DNA of 64,000 bases. Origin: DASSUW01 sp963844205 (GTDB lineage Bacteria > Actinomycetota > Thermoleophilia > Solirubrobacterales > Solirubrobacteraceae). Both the position numbers and the translations under genes were made by a program. Location: assembly GCA_963844205.1 (NCBI GenBank), contig CAWJNK010000001.1, positions 2,310,777 through 2,374,776 on the forward strand, read 5' to 3'. This document shows, piece by piece, positions 1 to 7,678 of the stretch. The notes beneath the pieces are model-generated. The model searched no databases. It had not been told where the DNA came from and saw only the letters and a list, made by a program, of their open reading frames with translations. How positions within the stretch are numbered: position 1 is the first letter of the stretch; every line of letters starts with the position of its first letter.

Positions 1-476
1 GCGGTGAAGAACGGCGTGCCGCCGCCCACCAGGACCGGATGGGTGACGATCGCGTACTCGTCGATCAGCCCGGCCCGCATGGCCGCCGCGGCGAGTGTGG
101 CACCGCCGATGTCCATGGGGCCGCCGTCGTCGGCCTTGAGCCTGGTGATCTCGGTGACCGCGTCGCCGGTGACCAGACGGGTGTTCCAGTCGACCGTGCT
201 GGTCGTCGAGGAGAACACCACCTTCGGCATGTGCCGCCAGCGGCTGGCGAACTCGATCTGCGCCGGTGTAGCGCCCGGCTGCTTGTCGGCGGTCGGCCAG
301 TGCGAGCTCATCGTCTCCCACAGCTTGCGCCCGTACAGCGCCAGGTCTGTCGCCCCCACCCGGTCGGACCACCACTGGAACAGTTCGTCGCTCGGCACGC
401 TCCAGCCGAGGTCGTCGCCGGGCGCGGCGATGTAGCCGTCCAGGCTCAGGTTCATGCCGAAGGTCAGTTTCCTCAT
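1..476 (-). CDS. Dihydrofolate reductase family protein (RibD C-terminal domain), partial
   Basis: Reading from an ATG at 476 on the minus strand gives 158 codons that run off the left window edge, so the C-terminus is missing. The N-terminus MRKLTFGMNLSLDGYIA is the first strand and 'SLDG' turn of RibD-C/DHFR-like proteins. LYGRKLWETM follows, then FSSTTSTVDW, then DIGGATLAAAAMRAGLIDEY and VLVGGGTPFF, which is the nucleotide-binding end of the fold. A GGGAGG ribosome site lies just upstream at about 485-490. Proteins of this group are usually uncharacterised NADPH-dependent reductases, and the substrate cannot be read from sequence. A second member of the family is encoded at 9799-10359. Confidence 0.85.
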   Translation of the reverse strand, partial: MRKLTFGMNLSLDGYIAAPGDDLGWSVPSDELFQWWSDRVGATDLALYGRKLWETMSSHWPTADKQPGATPAQIEFASRWRHMPKVVFSSTTSTVDWNTRLVTGDAVTEITRLKADDGGPMDIGGATLAAAAMRAGLIDEYAIVTHPVLVGGGTPFFT

Positions 477-806
477 GGCGTCAGCCTCCCGTGAGTCGGT
501 ATTCGGCGTACAGACCAGCACGGCGCGCAAAAATCATCGGTCAGGCCCACCGAGGGCCCTTTGACCACGACGCCAAGCAGGATCGCTAGCGGCACGCACA
601 GCTGGCACCGAGGGGTTCCGAGCGATTCGGCGCGCCGCCAGATGGACCATGGGGCGGGCGATCTCTCCGGCTCGTGGTCCGTGCCGCATCGATGCGGACC
701 GCTGATCGCGACCTGTGTCGGAAGCACTGGCCGGATCCGGCCATCAGGCTCGGATGGCCGGTATTCGCGATGTCCAGTGCGTGCGTGGCTGTGATCCTCC
801 GCTGTC
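477..806. other. Intergenic region, no gene seen
   Basis: About 330 bases lie between the divergent DHFR-like gene and the methyltransferase. Open frames here on both strands show no recognisable protein features. The region probably holds the two divergent promoters, but I could not pick out convincing elements. Confidence 0.4.
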
Positions 807-1436
807 ATGAGCCTCGACCTGTGGACGCATCTCGGCGCACGGATCTATGACCCCTTCCTAGCGCTGGGAGAGCGCCGCGGCATGGCGGCCCGGCGCGCCG
901 AGCTGCTCGCCCAGGCGAGCGGCCGCGTGCTCGAGCTCGGGGCGGGCACCGGTCTCAACCTGCCCCACTACACCGACGCCGTCCACGAGCTCGTGCTCAG
1001 CGAACCGGACGCCGCGATGGGCCGGCGCCTCGGGCGGCGCGTTGCGCGTGCCAGCAGCGCGGCGGTCGTCGTCGTGGCGCCGGCCGAGCGGCTGCCGTTC
1101 GACGACGCCTCATTCGACACCGTTGTCTCCACGATGGTCCTCTGCACCGTGGCCGACGCGACGGGCGCCGTGCAAGAGGTGCGCCGCGTGCTCCGCCCGG
1201 ACGGGCGGCTGCTCTTCATCGAGCACGTGCGCGCCGACTCGGCGCGGCTGGCGCGCTGGCAGGACCGCCTCGCTCGGCCCTGGCGGGCTTTTGCGATGGG
1301 CTGCCGCGCCAACCAGCCGACGCTCGAGCTGCTGGCCACCGGGGGGCTCCGGATCGACCTAGCTCACACCGATCGCTGGCGCGGCATGCCGGCGATCGTG
1401 CACCCGTTGGCGATTGGGAGTGCCTCGCGCGCCTAG
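807..1436 (+). CDS. Class I SAM-dependent methyltransferase (UbiE/Methyltransf_11 type)
   Basis: A 209-residue cytoplasmic methyltransferase. Motif I (VLELGAGTGLNLP, residues about 41-53) binds S-adenosylmethionine, an acidic residue closes strand 2 (LSEPD), LPFDDASFDTVV is motif II, and VLRPDGRLLFIEHV is the post-II motif typical of UbiE-like small-molecule methyltransferases. The length matches the family. The acceptor substrate is unknown. Its 3' end overlaps the converging hydrolase-LuxR gene by four bases. No operon partner is visible on this strand. Confidence 0.85.
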   Translation: MSLDLWTHLGARIYDPFLALGERRGMAARRAELLAQASGRVLELGAGTGLNLPHYTDAVHELVLSEPDAAMGRRLGRRVARASSAAVVVVAPAERLPFDDASFDTVVSTMVLCTVADATGAVQEVRRVLRPDGRLLFIEHVRADSARLARWQDRLARPWRAFAMGCRANQPTLELLATGGLRIDLAHTDRWRGMPAIVHPLAIGSASRA

Positions 1437-2482
1437 ATCAGCCCGGTCCTCGCGGCGTGCACCGCCGCCGCGGTTCGCGACGGTTGACGCAGCTTGGTGC
1501 GAATGTTGGCCACATGCCGGTGGACCGTGTGCGGGCTGACGATCAGGCGCTGGGCGATCTCCGCGTCGCTGAGGCCCTCGGCAACCAGCATCAGCACCTC
1601 GCGCTCTCGCTCGCTTAAGGGGCCGTTGGCGACCGGCGTGTGCCCACGCTCGAGCGCGCGCTCCCGTCCTCCGAGGAACGCCACCAGCGCGTCGAGCACC
1701 CCCGCGCCGTCTCCGAGCCACGGCAGGTGGACGTCGCCCTCGAGCGCCACCAGCCGCGCCCCCGGGATGAGCGCCGCCAGCTCGCGGCCGAGCGCGAACG
1801 GCATCGCGCGATCGTTGCGGCGATGGAGCACCAGCGTGGGCGCGGCGATCCGCGGCAGCAGATCACGCACGTCAGCGCAGTACACCGCTTCGAGCAGAGC
1901 CGCGGCCAACTCGGGGCTCGCCGAGGCGCGCTGGAGCTCCACGAAGTGCTCCCGGGTCGCCGCGTCGGCGCCGGGTATCCAGACGTCCGCCATCATGCGC
2001 GAGCCCGCGCCCCAGTGCGCGCGCACGGTGGCGACGATCGCCTCGCGAAGATCGGCCGCGGCGATGTCCGCGCCCCGAGCAAACGCCCCCACTAGGGCGA
2101 GCGAGCTCACCAGCTCGGGGCGGCGCGCCGCGAACGCCGCCGCGCTGCAGCCGCCGAAGGAGAGCCCGAGCAGCGCCACCTCGTCGAGCCCGAACGCTGC
2201 GACGAGCGCCTCGAGTGTGCGCAACTCAAGCTCCACGCCGAACCCGGCGGGATCGATGTCGCGGTCCGACAGGCCGGTCCCCAGCCTGTCGTAGCGGATC
2301 ACCGTGTGGTCGCGGGCGAGCTCGGAGAAGAACCCGCGGTACTCGGCCAACGACCAGTCGCGCTCGAGATGACTTGCCCAGAGTGCGGGGACAAGCAGCG
2401 CCGGCCCGCTGCCGAGCGTCGCGTACGCCACGCGGGCGCCATCGAGCTCGAGGAAGCGCAACTCCTGCTCGTCTGCGGGCAT
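1433..2482 (-). CDS. Alpha/beta hydrolase fused to a C-terminal LuxR-type HTH domain
   Basis: A 349-residue fusion. Residues about 10-265 form an alpha/beta-hydrolase fold with nucleophile elbow GLSFGG (Ser about 108), a candidate acid in HRRNDRAMP and His in GDVHLPWLG. Residues about 285-345 are a LuxR/GerE helix-turn-helix (LSEREREVLMLVAEGLSDAEIAQRL, then SPHTVHRHVANIRTKL). The hydrolase part probably serves as a ligand sensor for the DNA-binding part, as in similar actinobacterial fusions, although the triad looks complete enough for catalysis. I place the start at ATG 2482; a TTG at 2494 is the alternative. A TAGGCT hexamer at 2494-2499 on this strand suggests a very short leader. Confidence 0.85.
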   Translation of the reverse strand: MPADEQELRFLELDGARVAYATLGSGPALLVPALWASHLERDWSLAEYRGFFSELARDHTVIRYDRLGTGLSDRDIDPAGFGVELELRTLEALVAAFGLDEVALLGLSFGGCSAAAFAARRPELVSSLALVGAFARGADIAAADLREAIVATVRAHWGAGSRMMADVWIPGADAATREHFVELQRASASPELAAALLEAVYCADVRDLLPRIAAPTLVLHRRNDRAMPFALGRELAALIPGARLVALEGDVHLPWLGDGAGVLDALVAFLGGRERALERGHTPVANGPLSEREREVLMLVAEGLSDAEIAQRLIVSPHTVHRHVANIRTKLRQPSRTAAAVHAARTGLI

Positions 2483-2662
2483 CGCCGCGGCCAAGCCTAC
2501 CGTGGCCCTGGACCGCTCAGGGGAGCAACCTGTAGAAGCGCCAGACTCCGTTGTCGCCGCAAGCAGCGGCGGCTCGCGACTGGCCCGCGCTGCTCCATCC
2601 GCCTCGAAGGAGAAGGCCGGCTAGGCGCGGAGTGCGTCGTACTCCGGCCGCCACTCGCGCGC

Positions 2663-2939
2663 TCAATGTTGCGCCTCGAATGCGTACTGCACCACGATGG
2701 GGCCAGTGGCCGTGGTAGAGCAGGGCGTCCAGCGACAACGCGAGCAGGGCGAACTTGTCGCCGGTGATGGTGGCGAGGTCCACACCGTCGTCGCTGTACT
2801 CCGTCGCGAAGGTCCCGAGGTAGAAATGCCCGCCGCTCGTTCCGTACGGGGCGAGAACTTGGCCATAGCCGTGTCTGCCCTGGTCGTACGACACGAGGCG
2901 GACGAGCTATCGATGAGCGAGCCAGACCCGCGCGTCCAT
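2663..2939 (-). pseudogene. Relic of an Imm26-type immunity protein gene
   Basis: The ATG at 2939 overlaps the stop of the upstream small membrane gene, but its frame meets TAG after ten codons. Behind that stop the same frame reads SYDQGRHGYGQVLAPYG, SGGHFYLGTF and LDALLYHGHW. This is the pattern of Imm26 / 'immunity 26-phosphotriesterase HocA' proteins (glycine-rich GYGQV turn, SGGHFY, then hGHWPIVG). The final strand continues in another frame (PIVVQYAFEAQH, then stop), so there is also a frameshift, and the usual C-terminal half is absent. It looks like a decayed gene. The family call rests on remembered motifs. Confidence 0.5.
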
Positions 2940-3160
2940 CACGACTTGCCCTTGCCCAGCCACCGGCTCAGCAGAAGTCCTACGACACCGAACCAAAGGA
3001 GGACGATTGGCAGCCACAGCGCCGCCACGGTGGTAGCCAGGATGCCGCACATTCCTTCACTGCAACCGGCCCCGCCCCACGTTGAAAGGACCGCAAACAG
3101 CGGCAGCACAACGACAGCAAGCAGTCCAAGGCTCTGCGAGCTGAGACGGCGAGGCCTCAC
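2939..3160 (-). CDS. Small hydrophobic membrane protein, function unknown
   Basis: 73 residues with a basic N-terminus (MRPRRLSS) and two hydrophobic segments at about 11-26 and 42-66, followed by RWLGKGKS. I do not recognise the family. The GTG start at 3160 overlaps the TGA of the upstream 59-residue gene by four bases, and its own TGA overlaps the ATG of the Imm26-like relic, so the three were probably translated as one coupled unit. Two Cys residues (GCSEGMC) lie in the loop between the membrane segments. Confidence 0.5.
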   Translation of the reverse strand: MRPRRLSSQSLGLLAVVVLPLFAVLSTWGGAGCSEGMCGILATTVAALWLPIVLLWFGVVGLLLSRWLGKGKS

Positions 3161-3336
3161 GTGTCTCCGTCGAGGCTGGCGTGGGAGGGGATCGCCTTTA
3201 GCAGTCGATCGCGCACGACCTCCTGGAGCATCAGCCCGACTTCTGCAGCGGCCTCATCTCTGTTCTCGATGAGCGGGTAGTCCCACGCCTCGATGCGCGC
3301 CTCGACGGCGCGACGCAGTTGCAACTGCGTGTCCAT
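3157..3336 (-). CDS. Small hypothetical protein, first gene of a coupled trio
   Basis: 59 residues from ATG 3336: starts MDTQLQLRRAVEARIEAW, ends SHASLDGDT. It is acidic and helical in composition, with no signal peptide. Support is mainly context: its TGA overlaps the GTG of the next gene (GTGA), which in turn overlaps the third. The family is not recognised. Sequence around it is visibly lower in GC than the window as a whole, consistent with accessory DNA next to an insertion sequence. Confidence 0.45.
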   Translation of the reverse strand: MDTQLQLRRAVEARIEAWDYPLIENRDEAAAEVGLMLQEVVRDRLLKAIPSHASLDGDT

Positions 3337-3970
3337 CCGGCAGACCGTACCCGGAGTGTCGCTTTCGCTATGTCAGACGATCGCATCTCGCGCGTTGCGC
3401 CGGCGGGCTGAGGGCGTTCCCGCGGGAACGCAGAAAGCGTCGGTTTACGTGGAAATCGCTATTCCCGGCGCGGGTAGCAGCACAGAGGTGAGCCCGAGTT
3501 ACCGCAGCGGTCGCACCTGACACAGACGAGCGTCAGACAGCTTGGAACGGGTTTACGTTCTACGCTTGACGAGTACTGCGAGGCGGTTGTGTAGAAGCTC
3601 CATTAAGTCGACAGACAGGACGGACGCGGGTGCGGGCCTCCGTAATTGGGCGTGGGGCGCCGCATCACGAAGCGCGGTTCACGGGGGGCCGCCGCTTGAG
3701 TCGCAGCGGCTCGCTGTGCTTGCGATAGCGAACTCGCTCGGCGGTGCATTATCACTTCCGCGTGAGGCTGTCGCGTAACGCGGCGTCGACGCGTCGTCGT
3801 TGTGGATCTCGACAATGCAGACGGCGAGCGGAGTCGGCTACTCCACGCACATCGGCCTCGCGGCCGCCTGCGACACCAGCGCCCGAACCGGTTGTGCGCG
3901 GTTTCACTGCCGTCGTCCTGTCCTAGTGTCGTTCTGCGACACCAGGGCAGGCAGCGCCCCGTTGGAGATT
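3337..3970. other. Lower-GC intergenic stretch left of the IS element
   Basis: No convincing gene on either strand; the open frames are Arg/Ser-rich shadows. At 3926-3942 a short inverted repeat (GTGTCG, five-base loop, CGACAC) is visible. The bases CGTTGG at 3960-3965 pair with CCAACG at 5275-5280 on the far side of the insertion sequence. The lower GC suggests accessory DNA. Confidence 0.4.
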
Positions 3971-3996
3971 TGAACCGCCCCGGGTTCGTTGGAGGC
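3971..3996. repeat. IS3 element terminal inverted repeat (orfB end)
   Basis: Starts TGAACCGCCCCGGG at 3971 and ends TTGGAGGC. It pairs with 5243-5268 apart from four adjacent mismatches in the middle. The outer dinucleotide TG is standard for IS3 ends. Confidence 0.9.
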
Positions 3997-4001
3997 CGTG
4001 G

Positions 4002-4895
4002 TTATTGAGTTTCTAGATGATGGGTATGGTCGGCCTCGAACTGCGCTGGAGAGACTCCGCCGCAGGCGGAGTGCAATCTGGCGTGGTTGTACCAGTCGAC
4101 CCATTCCAGGGTGGCCAGCTCGACCTCGGCGAGGGTGCGCCACGGACCTTCGCGGTGGATCTTCTCGGTCTTGAAGAGCCCGATCGTTGTCTCGGCCAGC
4201 GCGTTGTCGTAGCCATCGCCGACGCTGCCGACCGACGGGTCGATGCCGGCCTCGACGAGCCTGCTGGTGAACGCGAAGCTCGTGTACTGACTGCCGGCGT
4301 CGTTGTGGCAGATCATGCCGTCGGCGAGCGGGACGCCCTGACGCTGACGGCTCCATAGCGCCATCTCCATCGTGTCGAGCACCAGACTCGTCTTCATCGT
4401 GGTGTCGGCCTTCCAGCCCACGATCCGACGGCTGAACGCGTCGATCACGAAAGCCACGTAGACCACGCCGCTCCACGTCATCACGTAGGAGAGATCCGCG
4501 ACCCACAAGCGGTTGGGAGCGTTGGCGCTGAAGTCGCGATCGACGAGATCCGTCGGCCGGCTCGCCTGGTCGTCGGGGATAGTGGTGCGGCGTCTGCGCC
4601 CGCGTCTGACGCCCTCAAGCCCCGCCTCGCGCATCAGCCGCTCGACCGTGCAGCGGGCGGCCGGCATGCCGTCGAGCCGCAGCTGCCACCACACCTTCCG
4701 GGCGCCGTACAGGCCCTTGGACTGCTCATAGATCCGGCGGATCTCGACCAACAGCTCTGCGTCGCGTTGGGCGCGCGCAGACGGGTCGCGCTGGCGCTGC
4801 TTGACGGCGTAGTACGTCGACGGGGCGATCTGCAGAGCGCGGCAGATCGGCTCGACCCCGAAGACGTCGCGGCGCTCGTCGATGAAGACGCTCAT
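4002..4895 (-). CDS. IS3-family transposase OrfB (DDE integrase core)
   Basis: 297 residues. The N-terminal HTH_21 region (residues about 5-100) includes IAPSTYYAVKQRQRD and LYGARKVWWQL. The retroviral-type integrase core follows, with catalytic acids in LWVADLSYV (D), HNDAGSQYT (D) and NALAETTIGLFKTE (E, with Lys seven residues later). WVDWYNHARLHSACGG and SPAQFE close the domain as in other IS3 transposases. Its ATG overlaps the orfA stop as ATGA in the -1 frame, so OrfB or an OrfAB fusion could arise by coupling or frameshifting. No obvious A-rich slippery run is present at the overlap. Confidence 0.95.
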   Translation of the reverse strand: MSVFIDERRDVFGVEPICRALQIAPSTYYAVKQRQRDPSARAQRDAELLVEIRRIYEQSKGLYGARKVWWQLRLDGMPAARCTVERLMREAGLEGVRRGRRRRTTIPDDQASRPTDLVDRDFSANAPNRLWVADLSYVMTWSGVVYVAFVIDAFSRRIVGWKADTTMKTSLVLDTMEMALWSRQRQGVPLADGMICHNDAGSQYTSFAFTSRLVEAGIDPSVGSVGDGYDNALAETTIGLFKTEKIHREGPWRTLAEVELATLEWVDWYNHARLHSACGGVSPAQFEADHTHHLETQ

Positions 4896-5215
4896 CGCTT
4901 CGGCGGATGCGGGTCGAGCTCCCGCGCGAAGAAAGCCGACGCCGCCTTGAGGATCTCATTCGCGCGGCGCAGCTCCCGGTTCTCGCGCTCGAGCTGCTTG
5001 ATCCGCTCGGCCTCCGCGCTCGACACTCCCGGGCGCTTGCCCGCGTCAGTCTCGGCCTGGCGCACCCAACTGCGCAGGGTCTCGGCCGTCATCCCGAACT
5101 TCTCGGCGATCGACGTGATCGCCGCCCACTGCGACTCGTACTCGCCCTGCTGATCGAACACCATCCGTGTCGCCCGCTCACGGACCTCACGCGGATACGG
5201 CGGCTTCCTTGGCAT
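4892..5215 (-). CDS. IS3-family transposase OrfA (HTH_Tnp_1)
   Basis: 107 residues starting MPRKPPYPREVRERATRMV. A helix-turn-helix (SIAEKFGMTAETLRSWVRQAE, split over residues about 34-54) recognises the element ends. It is followed by a leucine-zipper-like coiled coil (AERIKQLERENRELRRANEIL), normal for IS3 OrfA and used for multimerisation. It ends in the four-base overlap with orfB. Length and order are standard for the family. Confidence 0.93.
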   Translation of the reverse strand: MPRKPPYPREVRERATRMVFDQQGEYESQWAAITSIAEKFGMTAETLRSWVRQAETDAGKRPGVSSAEAERIKQLERENRELRRANEILKAASAFFARELDPHPPKR

Positions 5216-5242
5216 ATGGCTCAGATCCTCTCAAGCGGTCGA

Positions 5243-5268
5243 GCCTCCAAGATCCCCGGGGCGGTTCA
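5243..5268. repeat. IS3 element terminal inverted repeat (orfA end)
   Basis: Ends GGGGCGGTTCA at 5268, the inverse of the opposite end. The next three bases, ATT, duplicate those before 3971. Confidence 0.9.
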
Positions 5269-5753
5269 ATTTCCCCAACGCGTCCTGTTTGTGCGACAGC
5301 CTCGCGTGACCGCGGCACTGCGACATTCGCGGGCGTGGGCGATCTGGTTGGGACGTGAGAACCAGGCACGAGCGCGACCCGTGCGCCGGATTGTGATCCT
5401 GTCGCGCGAAGCAGCGAATTGTTGAGTCAGATCCCGGATCGCAGACGCCGGCGGAGAAGACTCCGTTCTTCCGGGATCGGTACTCCGATTCGCGCCTTCA
5501 CACGGGAGCCTGTACCCACGCTGCCCGTTGTCTGTGCTGCCCTGACGAGGCCCCAAACGGAGCACACGCCGGCGCGGTGGGCGTGTCCGTGGGCGGGCCG
5601 CGGCGTGGCCTCCCGGAGCGCTCGGGCGCGAGCTTGCGAGCGCTGCTCCGGGAGGGCATGACGCGGCCCGACCTCGGGCAACGCCAGACGGGCGCCCGCC
5701 GGAAACGTGCGCCAGGGCGCCGACGAACCGAGCGGGCGCGATGATCCAAATCG
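5269..5753. other. Intergenic region right of the IS element
   Basis: Nearly 500 bases without a supportable gene. The only clear structure is the long hairpin listed at 5609-5655. Promoter signals for the glycosylase gene at 5754 should lie here, but none is convincing. Confidence 0.4.
5609..5655. other. Long GC-rich hairpin
   Basis: CCTCCCGGAGC at 5609-5619 pairs perfectly with GCTCCGGGAGG at 5645-5655. GCTCG/CGAGC bases extend the stem inward past a small bulge. No T-run follows on either strand, so it is not a classical terminator. It could be a structured leader element or a relic of a mobile element end. Confidence 0.5.
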
Positions 5754-6776
5754 ATGCGGACGCTGACCCAGCGGGAGCTCAACCGGGCGCTGCTCGCTCG
5801 CCAGCTCCTGCTCGAGCGCGCGAAGTCGGCGCTCCCGCGGGCGCTCGAGCGCGTCGGCGGCGTCCAGGCGCAGTACGCGCCGTCGATGTACGTCGGCCTC
5901 TGGTCCCGGCTCGACACCTTCGACCGCGACGCACTGACCAGGGCGCTCGAGCGGCGCTCCGTCGTCCAGGCGACCCTGATGCGAAGCACGATCCACCTCG
6001 TCTCGAAACGCGACTACTGGCTGTTCGCGCTCGCGACCCGCGACGCACGCCGTGAAAGCTGGCGCCGCGCCGCGCCGGACCGGGCGAACCCGCGGGCGAT
6101 GGCCGGTGCGGCGCGCAGGCTCCGACAGGCGCTCGATGGCACGATCACCCGCAAGGAGCTCGAGGAGCTGGTGGGCAAGCCGCGCGCGAACGCGATCAAC
6201 GCCTGGATCGACCTCGTCCGCGTCCCGCCGTCCGGCACGTGGGAGCGCCGCCGCGCCGACCTCTACGCCGCCGCCGAGGACTGGATCGGCCCGCCGCCCG
6301 CGATCGACGATCCCGCCGAGCACCTCGTCCGGCGCTACCTCGCCGGCTTCGGCCCGGCCGCCCGCAAGGACGTCGCCAGCTTCACCGGACTCGCTCCGAA
6401 GTACCTCAAGCCGCTGCTCGACCGCCTCGAGCTCCGCCGCTTCCAGACCACGGACGGCGAGGAGCTGCTCGACCTGCCGCGCGCGCCGCTCCCCGACCCC
6501 GACACGCCCGCGCCGCCCCGCTTTCTCCCCACCTGGGACGCGACCCTGCTCGTCCACGCCCGCCGTACCGGTCTCCTCCCCGAGGAGCACCGCCCGAAGA
6601 TCTTCTCCTCCCGCAACCCCCACTCGTCCCCGACCTTCCTCATCGACGGCCGCGTCGCCGGGACCTGGCGCTACGAGAACGGCAGGATCCGGCTCGACCC
6701 GTTCGGCCGCCTCGACGCCGCCGCGCGCAGGGAGTTGAAGGAAGAGGCGCTCCGGCTGGCAGAGTTCCACGCCTGA
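5754..6776 (+). CDS. Winged-helix protein of the AlkZ/YcaQ DNA glycosylase family (HTH_42)
   Basis: 340 residues. The family signature is clear: LTQRELNRALLARQLLLER, then RVGGVQAQYAPSMYVGLWSR carrying the catalytic QxQ motif (VQAQ), then VVQATLMRSTIHLVS. Later blocks include ITRKELEELVG, LVRRYLAGFGPAARKDVASFTGL, FLPTWDATLLVH and the C-terminal VAGTWRYENGRIRLDPF. AlkZ-type enzymes excise bulky alkylated bases or unhook crosslinks. Actinobacterial paralogues such as this are mostly untested, so the activity is inferred. The stop overlaps the start of the following hydrolase (TGATG), suggesting co-translation. Confidence 0.85.
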   Translation: MRTLTQRELNRALLARQLLLERAKSALPRALERVGGVQAQYAPSMYVGLWSRLDTFDRDALTRALERRSVVQATLMRSTIHLVSKRDYWLFALATRDARRESWRRAAPDRANPRAMAGAARRLRQALDGTITRKELEELVGKPRANAINAWIDLVRVPPSGTWERRRADLYAAAEDWIGPPPAIDDPAEHLVRRYLAGFGPAARKDVASFTGLAPKYLKPLLDRLELRRFQTTDGEELLDLPRAPLPDPDTPAPPRFLPTWDATLLVHARRTGLLPEEHRPKIFSSRNPHSSPTFLIDGRVAGTWRYENGRIRLDPFGRLDAAARRELKEEALRLAEFHA

Positions 6777-7678
6777 TGGCCGTCCTCGAGCCTCACGTGC
6801 TGACCTTGCACGGCCACGACGTGACATACCGCACGGCCGGCGACGGCCCCGTGCTCCTGCTCCTGCACGGGATCGCCAACTCGTCCAAGACATGGGAAGG
6901 AGTCGCGCCCGCGCTCGCCGAGCGGTTCACGCTGATCGCTCCGGACCTGCTCGGGCACGGCGAGTCCGCGACTCCTCGCGGCGACTACTCGCTCGGCGCC
7001 CACGCGAGCGGCGTCCGAGACGTCCTCACCGCCCTCGGCCACCACCGGATGACGGTGATCGGCCACTCGCTGGGCGGCGGCATCGCGATGCAATTCGCGT
7101 ACCAGTTCCCCGAGCGCTGCGAGCGCATGGTTCTCGTCTCCAGCGGCGGGCTTGGCCGTGAGGTCCATCTGCTCCTGCGCGCGGCCGCGCTCCCCGGCGC
7201 CGACTGGGTGCTGCCGGTGATCACGTCGCGGGAGCTGCGCAGCGTCGGGCGCGCGGTCGGCGGGCTGCTGCAACGGATCCGCCTGGCGCCTGACGGCGAC
7301 CTCAAGGTGCTCGCCGACGGCTTCGCGTCGCTCGATACCGCCGGTTCCCGCCAGGCGTTCCTGCATACGGTCCGCGCGGTCATCGAGCCCGGCGGCCAGC
7401 GGATCAGCGCGCACGACCGGCTCGCGCTCGCCGCCCTGCTGCCGACGCTCGTCGTCTGGGGTGAGAAGGACTCGATCATCCCGGCGAGCCACGGCGTGGC
7501 CGCGCACGAGGCGATGCCCGGCAGCCGGCTGGAGCTGTTCCCGGACGCCGGGCACATGCCGCACGACGACGACCCGGCTCGCTTCGCGCAGGTCCTCACC
7601 GACTTCTGCGAGAGCACGGAGCCCGCCGCGCTGACCGCCGACCACTGGCGACCGATGCTGGAGGGGGACGAGCCATGA
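6776..7678 (+). CDS. Alpha/beta hydrolase
   Basis: 300 residues from the ATG at 6776 that overlaps the previous stop. Family landmarks are LLLLHGIANSSKTW (oxyanion HG), DLLGHGES, nucleophile elbow GHSLGGG, the acid in WGEKDSIIPA and the His in AGHMPHDDD. The whole 300-residue fold looks intact and cytoplasmic. It ends in a four-base overlap with the wax ester synthase gene, so a role in acyl-ester turnover (a lipase or esterase partner) is a reasonable inference, but the substrate cannot be told. Confidence 0.88.
   Translation: MAVLEPHVLTLHGHDVTYRTAGDGPVLLLLHGIANSSKTWEGVAPALAERFTLIAPDLLGHGESATPRGDYSLGAHASGVRDVLTALGHHRMTVIGHSLGGGIAMQFAYQFPERCERMVLVSSGGLGREVHLLLRAAALPGADWVLPVITSRELRSVGRAVGGLLQRIRLAPDGDLKVLADGFASLDTAGSRQAFLHTVRAVIEPGGQRISAHDRLALAALLPTLVVWGEKDSIIPASHGVAAHEAMPGSRLELFPDAGHMPHDDDPARFAQVLTDFCESTEPAALTADHWRPMLEGDEP

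Larger units (their letters stand above)
3971..5268 (-). mobile_element. IS3-family insertion sequence, complete
   Basis: A 1298 bp element bounded by imperfect 26 bp inverted ends that begin TGAACCGCCCCGGG and end TTGGAGGC, with four adjacent central mismatches. The trinucleotide ATT flanks both sides (3968-3970 and 5269-5271), the 3 bp target duplication typical of IS3 elements. It carries orfA and orfB on the minus strand with a four-base overlap. Both frames are open and the catalytic residues are present, so it looks recent and possibly active. Confidence 0.93.

Noticed and set aside
473..808. 111-codon minus-strand frame in the first intergenic region
   Set aside because: No ribosome site, no known pattern, and it runs into both neighbouring genes.
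3542..3815. Short open frames on both strands left of the IS element
   Set aside because: Ser/Arg-biased sequence with no ribosome sites and no agreement with any family.
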